DNA from: Ustilago trichophora
Taxonomy: Eukaryota; Basidiomycota; Ustilaginomycetes; Ustilaginales; Ustilaginaceae
DNA: 64,000 nt
NCBI GenBank assembly: GCA_900323505.1
Contig: OOIN01000016.1
Location: 744,001-808,000, forward strand
Direction of reading: 5' to 3'
Below are positions 53,717 through 63,256 of this stretch, one piece after another. The position numbers and the translations under genes were made by a program. The notes beneath the pieces were generated by a model, which saw only the letters and a program-made list of their open reading frames with translations, made no database searches and had not been told where the DNA came from. Position 1 is the first letter of the stretch. Each line of letters opens with the position of its first letter.

Positions 53717-56005
53717 ATGTACTTCACTCAGGCTCTTACCGTCGCCCTTTCCCTCTCGGCAGCTGTCGTTACGGCCGCCCCTGCTCCTATTGTGCGGGGT
53801 AGCCAAGGTGGAGATACATCCAAGCTTATGCTCCGCTCCGTTCACGAGAGCCAGATCGCCGCTCGCAGCGTCGGCGTCAACGATGCTGTCAGCTCCAAGC
53901 CGCTTCAGACCCGTGGTCTGGACTCGGTCTCCCACCTGCGCAGGGCTATCGACCTGCGCTTTGGTGATGTTGACCCTCAGGCCCGCGATCTGGCCATGGT
54001 CACCGAGCTTCACCGACGAGGCCTCCTTGACCAGCTCGTGGCTGCACTTCGCGACCTTATCATCACCTTGCTCGGCAAGGGCGGTGGTATGAGTCGCCGA
54101 CAGTCCAACACTGAGCAGCTCGAGCAGGCGATTCACCAAGTCACCTGCATCCTTGATGCGCTCTTTGGAAACTCCGATGAGTCGTGCTCAGACGTCCTCG
54201 GTGGATCTTCCAACTCGACCACCAATGCTACCAGTACCGCGACCAACAAGACCATGTCGCCGCTCGAGAAGAAGCTGGCCGACCTCGGCGCTGAGCTGAG
54301 GAATGGAACCAGCATCACTCAGGTGGTGGATGGTCTTATGGCTCACAACGGTACCGCTGCGGCTGCTGCCAGCAAGAAGGCGGACAAGAAGAAGGCCGAG
54401 AAAGGCGAGAAGGGCAAGCACCTTCCCGCCAAAAATGCCACTTCTACCGCCGACACCTCCACCACTTCCACCACGACCGGAGCCACCACTTTGGCGGCTC
54501 AGAAGGACAAGCGCTCCTTTGAGCTGTTAGAGGCTCGCCAGAACTCTGGTCTCGAGGGACTTCTGGTTGCACTCCGTGACGTTGTTGACACCATTCTCAA
54601 CACGTTGCTCCCCATGGCCTCGCGAGGCGAGAGCGAAGACACTTCGGCCTCTTCCACCTCGTCCGCCCGATGGCCTCCTCAAGACTGCCCTCCCCCCACC
54701 CCCAACGATGGCATGTACCGCCCAGGCTGCCCAGGCTACGGCCGCCGTGACCTGGCCGTCCGAAGGAGTATGCAGGCGCTCGGAGAGCGCGATGCAAACA
54801 TCCTTCAGACCGTCATGCCCATGATCGAGATGCTCCTCCAGCAGCTTCCCTCGCTCATCCAGTCGATGGCCTCCTCGCCTTCCTCGACCGCTGCCGGCGC
54901 CGCAGCCACTGCCTCTGCCGTGACGGGCTCTGCAAAAAACGCTTCCCCTACCAGCATGGTGGATGCTGCCTTTGCGCAGATCATCTCTGCCCTCGGCTCC
55001 GACAGCAACAACAGCCCTTCGTCCGGCGGCAGCAAGACTGCCAGCTCGGCTGCTTCTGCCGCCAAAGCACAGGCCACAGGTGCCTCTGATGGTGCCGATG
55101 GCGCTAGCTCTGCCGCGCGAAGTGCTGCCAACCTTAGTCAGAACTTCGCCCGCGACTTGCTCAACAGCGATGGTATGAACCTCGGCAAGCGCCAAGCGGA
55201 CACCACAACCGGTGATGGCATCAGCAACGACAACTGCGATGCCAGCGGCAACTCGGGTGGAATCAACGTCAGCCTGCTCAACAACCTTCTCAATGGTTTG
55301 CTGAGCGGCTTCTCGCGCCGCAGTGCGGATGATGTGCCCCTTGAGTTCTTCAAGAGGCAGAACGACGGTACCGATGGAGACAACTCCATCGGTAGCGGCA
55401 ACTGCAGTGCGAGCAACAACACGGGAGGTGTCAACCTCAGCCTCCTCGACAACTTGCTCAACGGGCTTCTTTCCGGATTCAGTCGTAGGGACATGGGTGC
55501 AGACGGTATGGTGTCGGTAGAGGCGTTGCAGCGCGACGTCGCCGACCAGCCACTGGCTGCTCGATCGGCTCCTGAAACGTTCCTCCAGGTTCGTGCAGAC
55601 TTTGCACCCGTCTGGAGTGAGATCAAGAAGATTGGAAACGAGCACTTCCACGCCGCCCGCGACCTGACCCACACTGACGATGGATCGACCTCTGCCACCA
55701 AGCGAGCTGCTGCTGACAACGATGCCCCCAACTTCACCCCAGTCTGGGAGGCGATCCGCGATCTGGTCGACAGTGGCTACAAGCAGGCTTCTGACGCAGA
55801 CGCCTCTGCTCAGCGCCGTGATGCTGGTGCCCCTCTCAAGCTCGACTACAAGCCCTTGATGAAAGCAGGTATCAAGTACGGCAAGCAGCTCTTCAAGTCG
55901 TTCACCACCCACCACGCCAAGCGCTCCACCGACTACAAGCCTTTCATTGACGCCGCCAGCAACTTTGCTGTCACCGCCGTCAAGGAAATGTTCAAGTCTT
56001 CGTAA
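53717..56005 (+). CDS. Secreted Kex2-processed repeat protein (peptide precursor)
   Basis: The 762-residue product starts with a typical signal peptide (hydrophobic core TVALSLSAAVV, cleavage near AAPAP, residues 20-22). It contains at least thirteen Lys-Arg or Arg-Arg sites (for example 75-76, 127-128, 265-266, 491-492, 534-535, 546-547, 590-591, 662-663, 700-701, 735-736), as expected for a Golgi Kex2 substrate. Two near-identical modules, 493-535 and 548-591, each begin with Gln after KR, hold one Cys (C507, C563) and one N-glycosylation sequon, and end in LLNGLLSGFSRR. Four C-terminal modules share the pattern aromatic-x-P (FAPVW, FTPVW, YKPLM, YKPFI). Amphipathic stretches (LLDQLVAALRDLI and LEGLLVALRDVVD) also repeat. 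No known enzyme domain is seen. It recalls smut repellent-type and other fungal Kex2-processed repeat proteins. A role at the hypha or host surface is inferred. Confidence 0.8.
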   Translation: MYFTQALTVALSLSAAVVTAAPAPIVRGSQGGDTSKLMLRSVHESQIAARSVGVNDAVSSKPLQTRGLDSVSHLRRAIDLRFGDVDPQARDLAMVTELHRRGLLDQLVAALRDLIITLLGKGGGMSRRQSNTEQLEQAIHQVTCILDALFGNSDESCSDVLGGSSNSTTNATSTATNKTMSPLEKKLADLGAELRNGTSITQVVDGLMAHNGTAAAAASKKADKKKAEKGEKGKHLPAKNATSTADTSTTSTTTGATTLAAQKDKRSFELLEARQNSGLEGLLVALRDVVDTILNTLLPMASRGESEDTSASSTSSARWPPQDCPPPTPNDGMYRPGCPGYGRRDLAVRRSMQALGERDANILQTVMPMIEMLLQQLPSLIQSMASSPSSTAAGAAATASAVTGSAKNASPTSMVDAAFAQIISALGSDSNNSPSSGGSKTASSAASAAKAQATGASDGADGASSAARSAANLSQNFARDLLNSDGMNLGKRQADTTTGDGISNDNCDASGNSGGINVSLLNNLLNGLLSGFSRRSADDVPLEFFKRQNDGTDGDNSIGSGNCSASNNTGGVNLSLLDNLLNGLLSGFSRRDMGADGMVSVEALQRDVADQPLAARSAPETFLQVRADFAPVWSEIKKIGNEHFHAARDLTHTDDGSTSATKRAAADNDAPNFTPVWEAIRDLVDSGYKQASDADASAQRRDAGAPLKLDYKPLMKAGIKYGKQLFKSFTTHHAKRSTDYKPFIDAASNFAVTAVKEMFKSS
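55193..55489 (+). repeat. Two-copy peptide module within the secreted precursor
   Basis: This covers residues 493-591: two copies of a 43/44-residue module separated by the short spacer SADDVPLEFFKR. Codons in the two copies differ at many third positions, so the duplication is not recent. Confidence 0.85.
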
Positions 56006-58000
56006 GCGAGACAAGACAGAGAGGATGAGAGATGTAGGATTTCTCTTATTGGTAGCCTGATCCCCCCTCCCCAACCATTCCCCTCCGACAACAACTCTTT
56101 TGTAGACTCTCCCTCCCCCGCATGTAGGATTTTGGTTTGATAGACACTCGCAACCCTCGGGAAGGGTCGAGCGAAGCGCAACACAATGCAAAGCACAAGG
56201 GCATTCAAAGCAAGGACTACCGATCGAGAGCGTGTGCGTGTGTAAGTGATGGTGTACATGATATCATTTAGGGCGGCGAGAGGGTTTGTGTTGACGGGCA
56301 GCTCACTTTTGAAGGCACCAAGCTGCAGAGTGCGCAATACTGTACGCACACTACTGCAGCAACTCACAGCTGAAACCCGTGTCACACCAAGACTGGTCCG
56401 AATGGTCTGAACACTAACGAAGCCCATGTAACAGCCAATTCGGCGATGATGCCGAAATGAAAAGGAGCTCTCGATGAGCACCACAAACAAGGTTGAAGCG
56501 GCATTGAACGAGGACACAAAAAGCGGCTCGGCTGGCTCCCGTTCGGATGTGTGGCGTGGCGAGCGATTCGGAATCCGAATTCGAGAGTGCTGCCTCTTGC
56601 CTTGGATGAGCCGTGCGTTGGGGCTTCTTTTCATTTCCGATTTGGCTCTGTCTCTTTTGCGTGGGGGCATCTACGGTAGTCTTGTGGCGCTCTGCTGTCG
56701 AGGTCCCTGAGCGGGCATAGAAAAGGCATTGTAAGGTTGCCACGACGGCCTTTCATTTTTTTTTTCTTGTCTTTGGACGGCGAGCCAAGACACGAAGAAG
56801 AAGGGTGATTGGCACACTACTATTCCCAACCTTGAGTATAGCTTTTTGTCTTCCTCTGCTGTGCTTCTCGCCGAGATGCGCGTTCGGAAAGCTGCCGTAT
56901 GTCTTGCCTAACAATCGTATGTCTTCCCCGATACACTGGTGCCGTCCGAGGGTGGGGTTCGATGCTGCTAACCTGCCCGACGAGATTCATTTGAGTGCAT
57001 TGGCTCCCACAAGTTCGGACTAAGGTCGCGCGCACCAGGGCAAAGCCGAAGCCAAAAAGATTTCATGGAGCGGAGCTCGAAGCTGCTTGAAACAGAAGCG
57101 TGTCGCAATGCACGCTTTTTGCCATGCAACACGCAAGATCTCGCCGCATCCTCTTTGACCTGCAGCCTCTGAGCAGCAGCAAGAGAGAAGGAGGGCGAAA
57201 GGGAAAGAGGGAGACAGAAGTCGTAGCGGACGTTCTTCACCTCTTCCCTTTGACTTTCGACTGCGTTGCGTGGCTTGCTTTGAGGTAACTCAACTACACA
57301 ATTGCCGATTGCCGCCCCCCTTTGACCAATTTGTTTCAGCGGTTCCTGACCGACAGCCAGCGGCAGCAGCAACGACCAACGCCGTCTTTACTTTTTTTTT
57401 CTCTGCAGAACAGCCCCGCCTCCTGTCTTGTGCACTCTCGGAACGCACCGAAATCCCGAACAGGTGCCTCTTCGCCTTTTTCCTTTTCTTTTTTTCGGTA
57501 GCCGAACCACGAGCTTGACCGAACAACAGCCAGATCTTCTGATACTGTATCTCGTGCTCCTGCTTCTCAGACAAGTTGCTGCGATCTCTTCTCGCCCTGT
57601 CCTTCGGCACCACCTTCCTTTATCTCAACAATCATCATTTATCGGAGGAACCGACCATCCGGCCGTTATTATATCCTACATCGGCACGCATTGAGCGGCA
57701 CCCTTACACTGTAGGCACTAGTATTTCCAGCCGTAGGGTTTTCGTCACCGAGTGACACCAAGATATTCGGCACACGTCAACAGCAGATGAGCTGATGTTT
57801 TCAGTACTGGCAAAATTTCCTTAAACAAGCCCTATCCAATCTTCATCGCCTAGATCCGAGTCTATCATAACATCAACCATACCGCGTCATTTTCCGTCTG
57901 CGAATCGATACCCCAGCCTCTGGACTCATCTGTTTGGTCGAAGAACCACGACTCACGAAACGGTCGAATCGGAGCAGCGCTTGCAGTAATATCCGCCAAC
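56006..58000. other. 2-kb intergenic region upstream of RSR1
   Basis: The first part is the 3' flank of the secreted-protein gene. Two TACTGTA heptamers lie at 56338-56344 and 57543-57549. From about 57260 the sequence is pyrimidine-rich, probably leader of the GTPase gene. No coding frame is convincing. Confidence 0.45.
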
Positions 58001-58672
58001 ATGAAGGAAGCACGCGTTGTCATTATGGGTGGCGGCGGCGTCGGCAAGTCGGCCCTGACCGTACAATTCGTTCGCAACGTCTTTGTCAGCACCTACGACC
58101 CTACTATCGAAGATACGTATCGCAAGCTGCTTGTCATAGACGGTCAACAGTGTATGGTCGAGATCCTCGACACAGCAGGTACCGAGCAATTCCTGGCACT
58201 GAAAGAGCTCTACATCAAGTCGGGGCAAGGTTTCATCCTCGTCTTCTCCCTCACATCTTTGGCAAGCGTCAACGAGCTAGGACCGTTACGCGAAGCCATA
58301 GTCCGTATCAAAGATACCACAGGGATACCCATCGTGCTCGTAGGAAACAAAGCGGATCTCCGCGCCGATCGGCAGGTCCCCAGGGAGGTGGGCACAAGCT
58401 TGTCCAAAGCGTGGGGCAATGTGCCCTATTACGAGGCGTCCGCACGCAAACGCATCAACGTCGACGAGATCTTTGCAGATGTGGTGCGACAGATTCGAGC
58501 CTTTGATACGCTCAATGGAAGGCCAGGGACAGCAGGCGGCGGCGGCGGAGGTAGGCATGGCTTCTCGTCGAATGGAAGCAACTCGCTCACCAGCTCAAAG
58601 GACGGAAAGGTGGCTGGAAGCAGCTTTGGCACTTCGAGCAAGCGCGATAGGAAGAAGTGTGTCATTATGTAG
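58001..58672 (+). CDS. RSR1: Ras-family GTPase, Rap/RSR1 type
   Basis: This GTP-binding switch is related to yeast Rsr1/Bud1 and animal Rap1, which guide polarity and growth-site selection at the plasma membrane. In 223 residues it has the P-loop GGGGVGKS (10-17), the effector loop YDPTIEDTYRK, the switch II motif DTAGTEQF, NKAD and SA (EASARK). It ends in a Gly/Ser-rich hypervariable region with a basic patch and the CaaX box CVIM for prenylation. Thr in DTAGT where Ras has Gln is the Rap/Rsr1 hallmark, as is ELYIKSGQGF. The residue at Ras position 12 is Gly, so the protein is not constitutively active by that criterion. The gene is intronless. Confidence 0.92.
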   Translation: MKEARVVIMGGGGVGKSALTVQFVRNVFVSTYDPTIEDTYRKLLVIDGQQCMVEILDTAGTEQFLALKELYIKSGQGFILVFSLTSLASVNELGPLREAIVRIKDTTGIPIVLVGNKADLRADRQVPREVGTSLSKAWGNVPYYEASARKRINVDEIFADVVRQIRAFDTLNGRPGTAGGGGGGRHGFSSNGSNSLTSSKDGKVAGSSFGTSSKRDRKKCVIM

Positions 58673-59419
58673 AGCGCGTCCCTTTCCCAATAGGACACAC
58701 GAGATGGCCACGTACCGCCGACCAGCAGTGCTTTTGCAGAGCATATCGTCGCTATCCCAGATTTCGTTATCAACAATACCCGCTCTCGAGGCACTCCCTT
58801 GTCTGCCACACGAAGCTGCTTGCCGGCGTGCAAGACAAGCCCCCACTAGATACCCCCTGTGTTTTTCCTTAGATGGATCTCTGCTTATCACACTCTCTTC
58901 TTGGAACGCAGCCGACGTGGAACTTTTCCCCTGCTTCCCTAGCGTCAAATGGGTGTGAGTGTGCCTCTCTTCTGTGCTACCAAGCTACTAAGGAAGGGTC
59001 AGTGTGAGCGGTGGGCTGAGAAGCTCTGTCCGATTCAAAATGGCGGGTTGAACCTCCACACTTCAGGTGCAGGGTTGAAATTTGAGAAATCGGAATTCGG
59101 TCTTGAGGGGCGTGGACACGTACAATCAGACAGAGTGATCGAGTGCAAAGTGGGAATGCACAGACATATTCTCAACTTACGCAGCGCTGCGTAGTCCAAC
59201 ACTTGGCATTCTCCACTTGCTGTTTACATTCTTCTACCTCTTGTCGATACCTCTTCGTCACCCTTTACCTCTACTCCCCTCCCAAGACATACCTTCAATC
59301 ACGCTTGAATAGCCAGCTGCTCCGAGAAAGGCGTATTACAACTAATTTCAAGCTTGCGCCAATAAAGCCTTCCATCTCCCAGACCACTCTAAGCACCACA
59401 GCACCAACACATCGCAACC
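58673..59419. other. Spacer between RSR1 and PRE9
   Basis: These 747 bp between two plus-strand genes should hold the RSR1 3' end and PRE9 promoter. The last 200 bases are CT-rich. No gene or clear element is seen. Confidence 0.4.
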
Positions 59420-60229
59420 ATGTCGCGAAGGTATGACTCGCGCACGACCACCTTCTCCCCTGAGGGTCGCCTCTACCAGGTCGAATATGCCATGGAGGCC
59501 ATCTCGCACGCCGGTACTGTGATCGGCATTCTCGCCAAGGATGGAATCGTTCTTGCTGCCGAGAAGAAGGTTACCTCCAAATTGCTCGAGCAGGACCAGA
59601 GTTCCGAAAAGATCTTTGCCGTGTCCGACAATATCATGGCCGGTGTAGCTGGCTACACGGCTGACGCCAACTCCCTGGTCAACTTTGCCCGCAATGCCGC
59701 CCAGAGGTATCTGGCGATTTACGACGACGATATGCCTGTGGAGCAGCTCGCCCAACAACTGTGCGACTACAAGCAGGGCTACACCCAGTTTGGTGGTCTA
59801 CGTCCCTTTGGTGTATCCATCCTCTACGCTGGCTACGATGATCACCACCATTTCCAACTCTACCACTCGGATCCTTCTGGAAACTACTCGGGCTGGAAAG
59901 CAACTTGCATCGGAAACAACAATGGAACAGCAACGAGCTTGCTTAAGCAAGATTACAAGGATGAGATCAGCGTCCAGGAGGCAATGGGAATGGCGGTCAA
60001 GATTCTGAGCAAGACCATGGACTCGACAAGTCTTGACAGTGAGAAATTGGAATTCGCGACACTGACGCTCAATGACAAGACGGGTAAGCCGCAGACCAAC
60101 ATCTTCAAGCCGAATGACATCGATAGGTTGCTCGAGAGACACGGATTGGCCAAGGCAAAGGATGCGGAGGAGGCAGCGGCGGCCACCGCTGCGGCGGGCG
60201 AGTCGAATGCCATGTCGGTTGACTCCTAG
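59420..60229 (+). CDS. PRE9: 20S proteasome subunit alpha-3 (PSMA4/Pre9)
   Basis: This is an alpha-ring subunit of the 20S core particle, without catalytic activity. The 269-residue protein begins with the alpha signature YDSRTTTFSPEGRLYQVEYAMEAI and continues with GTVIGILAKDGIVLAAEKK. The alpha-3-specific reading SRRYDSRTTTFSPEG, CDYKQGYTQFGGLRPFGVS and FQLYHSDPSGNYSGWKA support the subunit call. The C-terminal 30 residues are Ala/Glu-rich, longer than in yeast. The gene is intronless, and its ATG has the favourable context caaccATGTC. Confidence 0.95.
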   Translation: MSRRYDSRTTTFSPEGRLYQVEYAMEAISHAGTVIGILAKDGIVLAAEKKVTSKLLEQDQSSEKIFAVSDNIMAGVAGYTADANSLVNFARNAAQRYLAIYDDDMPVEQLAQQLCDYKQGYTQFGGLRPFGVSILYAGYDDHHHFQLYHSDPSGNYSGWKATCIGNNNGTATSLLKQDYKDEISVQEAMGMAVKILSKTMDSTSLDSEKLEFATLTLNDKTGKPQTNIFKPNDIDRLLERHGLAKAKDAEEAAAATAAAGESNAMSVDS

Positions 60230-60503
60230 AGTATGCATTCGAACTCAAGTAATTGTTTCTGTACCATAGCAACCATAGCAAAGAACGTTCCTGTGCAATT
60301 GTCTGATAGCGAGAGTGGTTGTGCAGACTGTTCATAACCTCAGAAGCCTCAATCGCTGGTTACATGTCCTCTTTGGCCAGCGAACAGAAGGCAACTTTGG
60401 ACAGTCTCAGTAAGGGCACACAAAGGTGTTGCGACACTGTTCGGCAAGGCGCAGAGGCATTTTCAAATGTACAGGTAGACATGGTTAAGAGCGAGTGCGG
60501 AAT

Positions 60504-61083
60504 CTACTCCTTCTTGCCGCCATCGTTCTTTCCACCCTCCCCATTTTCTCCACCAAAGAAGCTCTTCTGGCTGTTCATGATGGCCTGCAGGCGCTCTGGG
60601 GACACATCTACGCCTGCGTTCTTGAGCTCTTCCATCACTATCGTAACCGCACCAACAACAGGAAGGACACAACGATTGGATCAGTATCATTCCATTATTC
60701 TAGAGGGATTCTCAGTCACTGTATTCTTAGTAGACAGCATCGAGTGGCAGATGGGTCGAGGAGGTTCACTTACCCTTTGTGGTGGCATCTCGGACCTCTT
60801 GGTTACGAGCCAGTTTAACCATCTGCCACATTGATGGCTTTTCACCCGTGTGCAGGTCAACGCCGTTCTGCTTCATCACCTCGACCAAGTTAGTGATGGC
60901 CGAGAGGGCTGAAGGGGAGTGTGCGAGCTTTTCGAATCCGGGAGGCAGCTGGGGGAAGGAGTTGGGTGTCGGTGAGGAGGCGTACGCGCGAACGACTGCT
61001 GTTGCCGGGCGAGTTGCCAACAACGTCGGGCGCAGGTTGTTGCGGAGAGTGGTACGGGTGAGGGCGCGGTACGATGACAACAT
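60504..61083 (-). CDS. Small predicted mitochondrial protein of unknown function
   Basis: Two exons (61083-60774 and 60637-60504, GT-AG intron of 136 bp) give 147 residues. The N-terminus is Arg/Ser/Thr/Leu-rich without acidic residues (MLSSYRALTRTTLRNNLRP...), with a likely processing site near VVRAYASS, so mitochondrial import is expected. The mature part is a helical sequence: FEKLAHSPSALSAITNLVEVMKQNGVDL, then a second half EELKNAGVDVSPERLQAIM and a Gly/Lys-rich tail. The two halves share an N-x-G-V-D pattern (KQNGVDL and KNAGVDV), which may be an internal duplication. I recognise no family. It is divergent to MSM1, with 274 bp between starts, so both may share a promoter for mitochondrial genes. 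Confidence 0.75.
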
Positions 61084-61357
61084 GTTGGCGGTGGAGCTGC
61101 GTTCCTGCTGGAAATGGTGATTGAGGGTGCAAGGTAGTGGCGAGTATGATGAAGAATTGGATGGTAAGTTTGGCTGGCCTCGCCTCCACCTGAGGAGAGA
61201 AACAGAAGGCTCACCTCCGAGTCCCGAGGACTTTTGTTCGATGTTTTTTTCTTGGACCCTGGCAAGGAGGAAAGGCTTATAAGATACCTTCTTGACAGGC
61301 TCATCTGTTGCTGTGGCATTTGAGGTACAGCATCCTTTAGCGCAGTCGACAGCGGAG

Positions 61358-63256
61358 ATGATGGCGTCAATACGAGCTATCCCCTTCGCCTCCCGGCTAA
61401 ATGCCGCTTCTTCCACATCTCAGCTTCCGGCGATCATTCGAACGCTGCGCTGCAGCCCTCGAGCCTTCGCACCTCGATACACTCCAAGCTCAAGAAGCTT
61501 CGCAACCACAGCCATCGCTGCTTCATCATCACAACCCGGACTCAAGCCGTACTACGTAACCACGCCGATCTTCTATGTCAATGCGGAACCGCATATCGGC
61601 CACCTCTATTCAGATGTCATTGCCGACGTCCTCGCCCGCTATCACGGCTACATGCGATCTGGGTACTCCGCATTCGCGCGTTCCGGTGCACCTATTGCCA
61701 GCGAAGCAGCCACGGTACTATCACAAATAGATGAAAGCGAGCCAGTAAAGCCGCTATTCAGCACGGGCACAGACGAACATGGCCTCAAGATTCAAAAAGT
61801 TGCCGAAGGTCTTAACGAAGACCCCCGAGCGCTATGCGATCGCATCAGCCGGCGTTTCAAGCAGCTAGCAGATGCAGCTAACATAGACTACACGCATTTC
61901 ATCCGAACGACAGACGATGCACACAAGACTGCAGTAGAGCACCTCTGGCGAACACTGCGGGACAAAGGCCACATCTACAAGGGTAGTCATGAGGGTTGGT
62001 ATGCTGTTTCTGACGAGGCGTTTTATCCTGCCACACAGGTGCGCAAAGTGATGGTGGATGGGGTGGAACAGATGCAAAGCATCGAGACGGGGGCAAAGGT
62101 GGAATGGACTCAAGAGGAGAACTACAAGTTCCGTCTAAGTGCATGTCAACAACCCCTGGTGGAGTGGCTAAAGGCTAATCCGATTGCCATTCAGCCCGCC
62201 GCGAAGCATGCTGAGGTTCTGGCCGAGATCGAGTCAGGTTTGGCGGATTTGTCGATCTCAAGGCCGAGTTCGAGGTTGAGCTGGGGAATTCCAGTGCCGG
62301 ATGACGAGGAGCACTGTATATATGTATGGGTGGACGCGCTGACGAACTACCTCACTGTCGCTGGGTACCCTGATGCTGAGGGAGGTTGGCCAGCAGACGT
62401 CCATGTCGTCGGTAAAGACATTGTACGATTCCATGCGATCTACTGGCCGGCTATGCTGCTCGCCGCCGACCTACCGCTGCCCAAAACGGTGCTCGCACAC
62501 TCACATTGGACGATGAACAAGGCGAAAATGTCCAAATCGAGGGGCAACGTGGCCAACCCCTTTGAAGCAATCAGCACCTTTGGCCTAGACTCGCTGCGAT
62601 TCTTCCTCATGCGGGTGGGGGGAAACTTTGGCAGTGACTCGGACTACAATCCATCAGTGCTGGTCGAGTATCATCGCAAGTATCTTCAAGGTCAACTTGG
62701 CAATCTTGTCAGCAGAATCAGTGCACCCAAAATTCACGCTCGGCTCAACGACTTCCCCCGCGATCCTGAAACGCAGATCCTCACTCGCCCGACCGAGAAG
62801 GCACTGCGAGCACAGCTCAACAAGGACATCCGAAAAATCTGTCGGAGACTGGAGAAGAATCTCATCAGACTCCCGAAGAAAGTTGACGAGCTCATGCAGT
62901 CCTTCGAAGTAGGGAAGAGCCTCGAGCTGATTCTCGAGGACACAATCTCGTCGAGCAACGAGTTGATGCAGCGGCTGCAACCGTGGGCACCGTCCACTCA
63001 CCCAGTAGTGGTATTGGAGACTGTGGTGCTCATCACAGAAAGTCTGAGGATCTGCGCGTTGTTGCTGCAGCCGTTCATGCCGCAAAAGATGGAAGAGCTG
63101 TTGGATACGCTCAAAGTACCCAAGGATAAAAGGTTGCGCGCAAAGGACCTTGTTGTGCTCGACGAGGAGGGCAGGCTGGTATCGCATGTACAGCAGCGAA
63201 CGGAGGATGAGGGAAAGCCACAACCGCTCTTTCCCCGGATCGAGCTGGAGACGTAG
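61358..63256 (+). CDS. MSM1: Mitochondrial methionyl-tRNA synthetase
   Basis: This class I synthetase charges mitochondrial tRNA-Met. I take the ATG at 61358 (or the next codon, 61361), giving 632 residues with an Arg/Ser/Ala-rich presequence to about residue 60. The Rossmann core starts at YYVTTPIFYVNAEPHIGH, with the HIGH motif at 79-82. GTDEHGLKIQ follows at about 137, WVDALTNYL is further on, and KMSKSRGN lies at about 389-396. The C-terminal anticodon-binding domain is helical. There is no EMAP-like tail, which fits the organellar form. An insertion of about 30 residues (about 101-131, Ala/Ser-rich) lies between YHGYMR and LFSTGTDEHG. It has no in-frame GT-AG intron ends of normal length, so I keep it as coding. 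Confidence 0.93.
   Translation: MMASIRAIPFASRLNAASSTSQLPAIIRTLRCSPRAFAPRYTPSSRSFATTAIAASSSQPGLKPYYVTTPIFYVNAEPHIGHLYSDVIADVLARYHGYMRSGYSAFARSGAPIASEAATVLSQIDESEPVKPLFSTGTDEHGLKIQKVAEGLNEDPRALCDRISRRFKQLADAANIDYTHFIRTTDDAHKTAVEHLWRTLRDKGHIYKGSHEGWYAVSDEAFYPATQVRKVMVDGVEQMQSIETGAKVEWTQEENYKFRLSACQQPLVEWLKANPIAIQPAAKHAEVLAEIESGLADLSISRPSSRLSWGIPVPDDEEHCIYVWVDALTNYLTVAGYPDAEGGWPADVHVVGKDIVRFHAIYWPAMLLAADLPLPKTVLAHSHWTMNKAKMSKSRGNVANPFEAISTFGLDSLRFFLMRVGGNFGSDSDYNPSVLVEYHRKYLQGQLGNLVSRISAPKIHARLNDFPRDPETQILTRPTEKALRAQLNKDIRKICRRLEKNLIRLPKKVDELMQSFEVGKSLELILEDTISSSNELMQRLQPWAPSTHPVVVLETVVLITESLRICALLLQPFMPQKMEELLDTLKVPKDKRLRAKDLVVLDEEGRLVSHVQQRTEDEGKPQPLFPRIELET

Noticed and set aside
54527..56191. 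Minus-strand 554-codon open frame opposite the secreted precursor
   Set aside because: It is antisense to a gene with a signal peptide, repeats and processing sites. The translation is Val/Gly/Arg-rich without a recognisable pattern.
61658..61750. Unspliced intron in MSM1
   Set aside because: The insertion keeps frame and has no pair of GT and AG ends with a normal size that would remove it cleanly.
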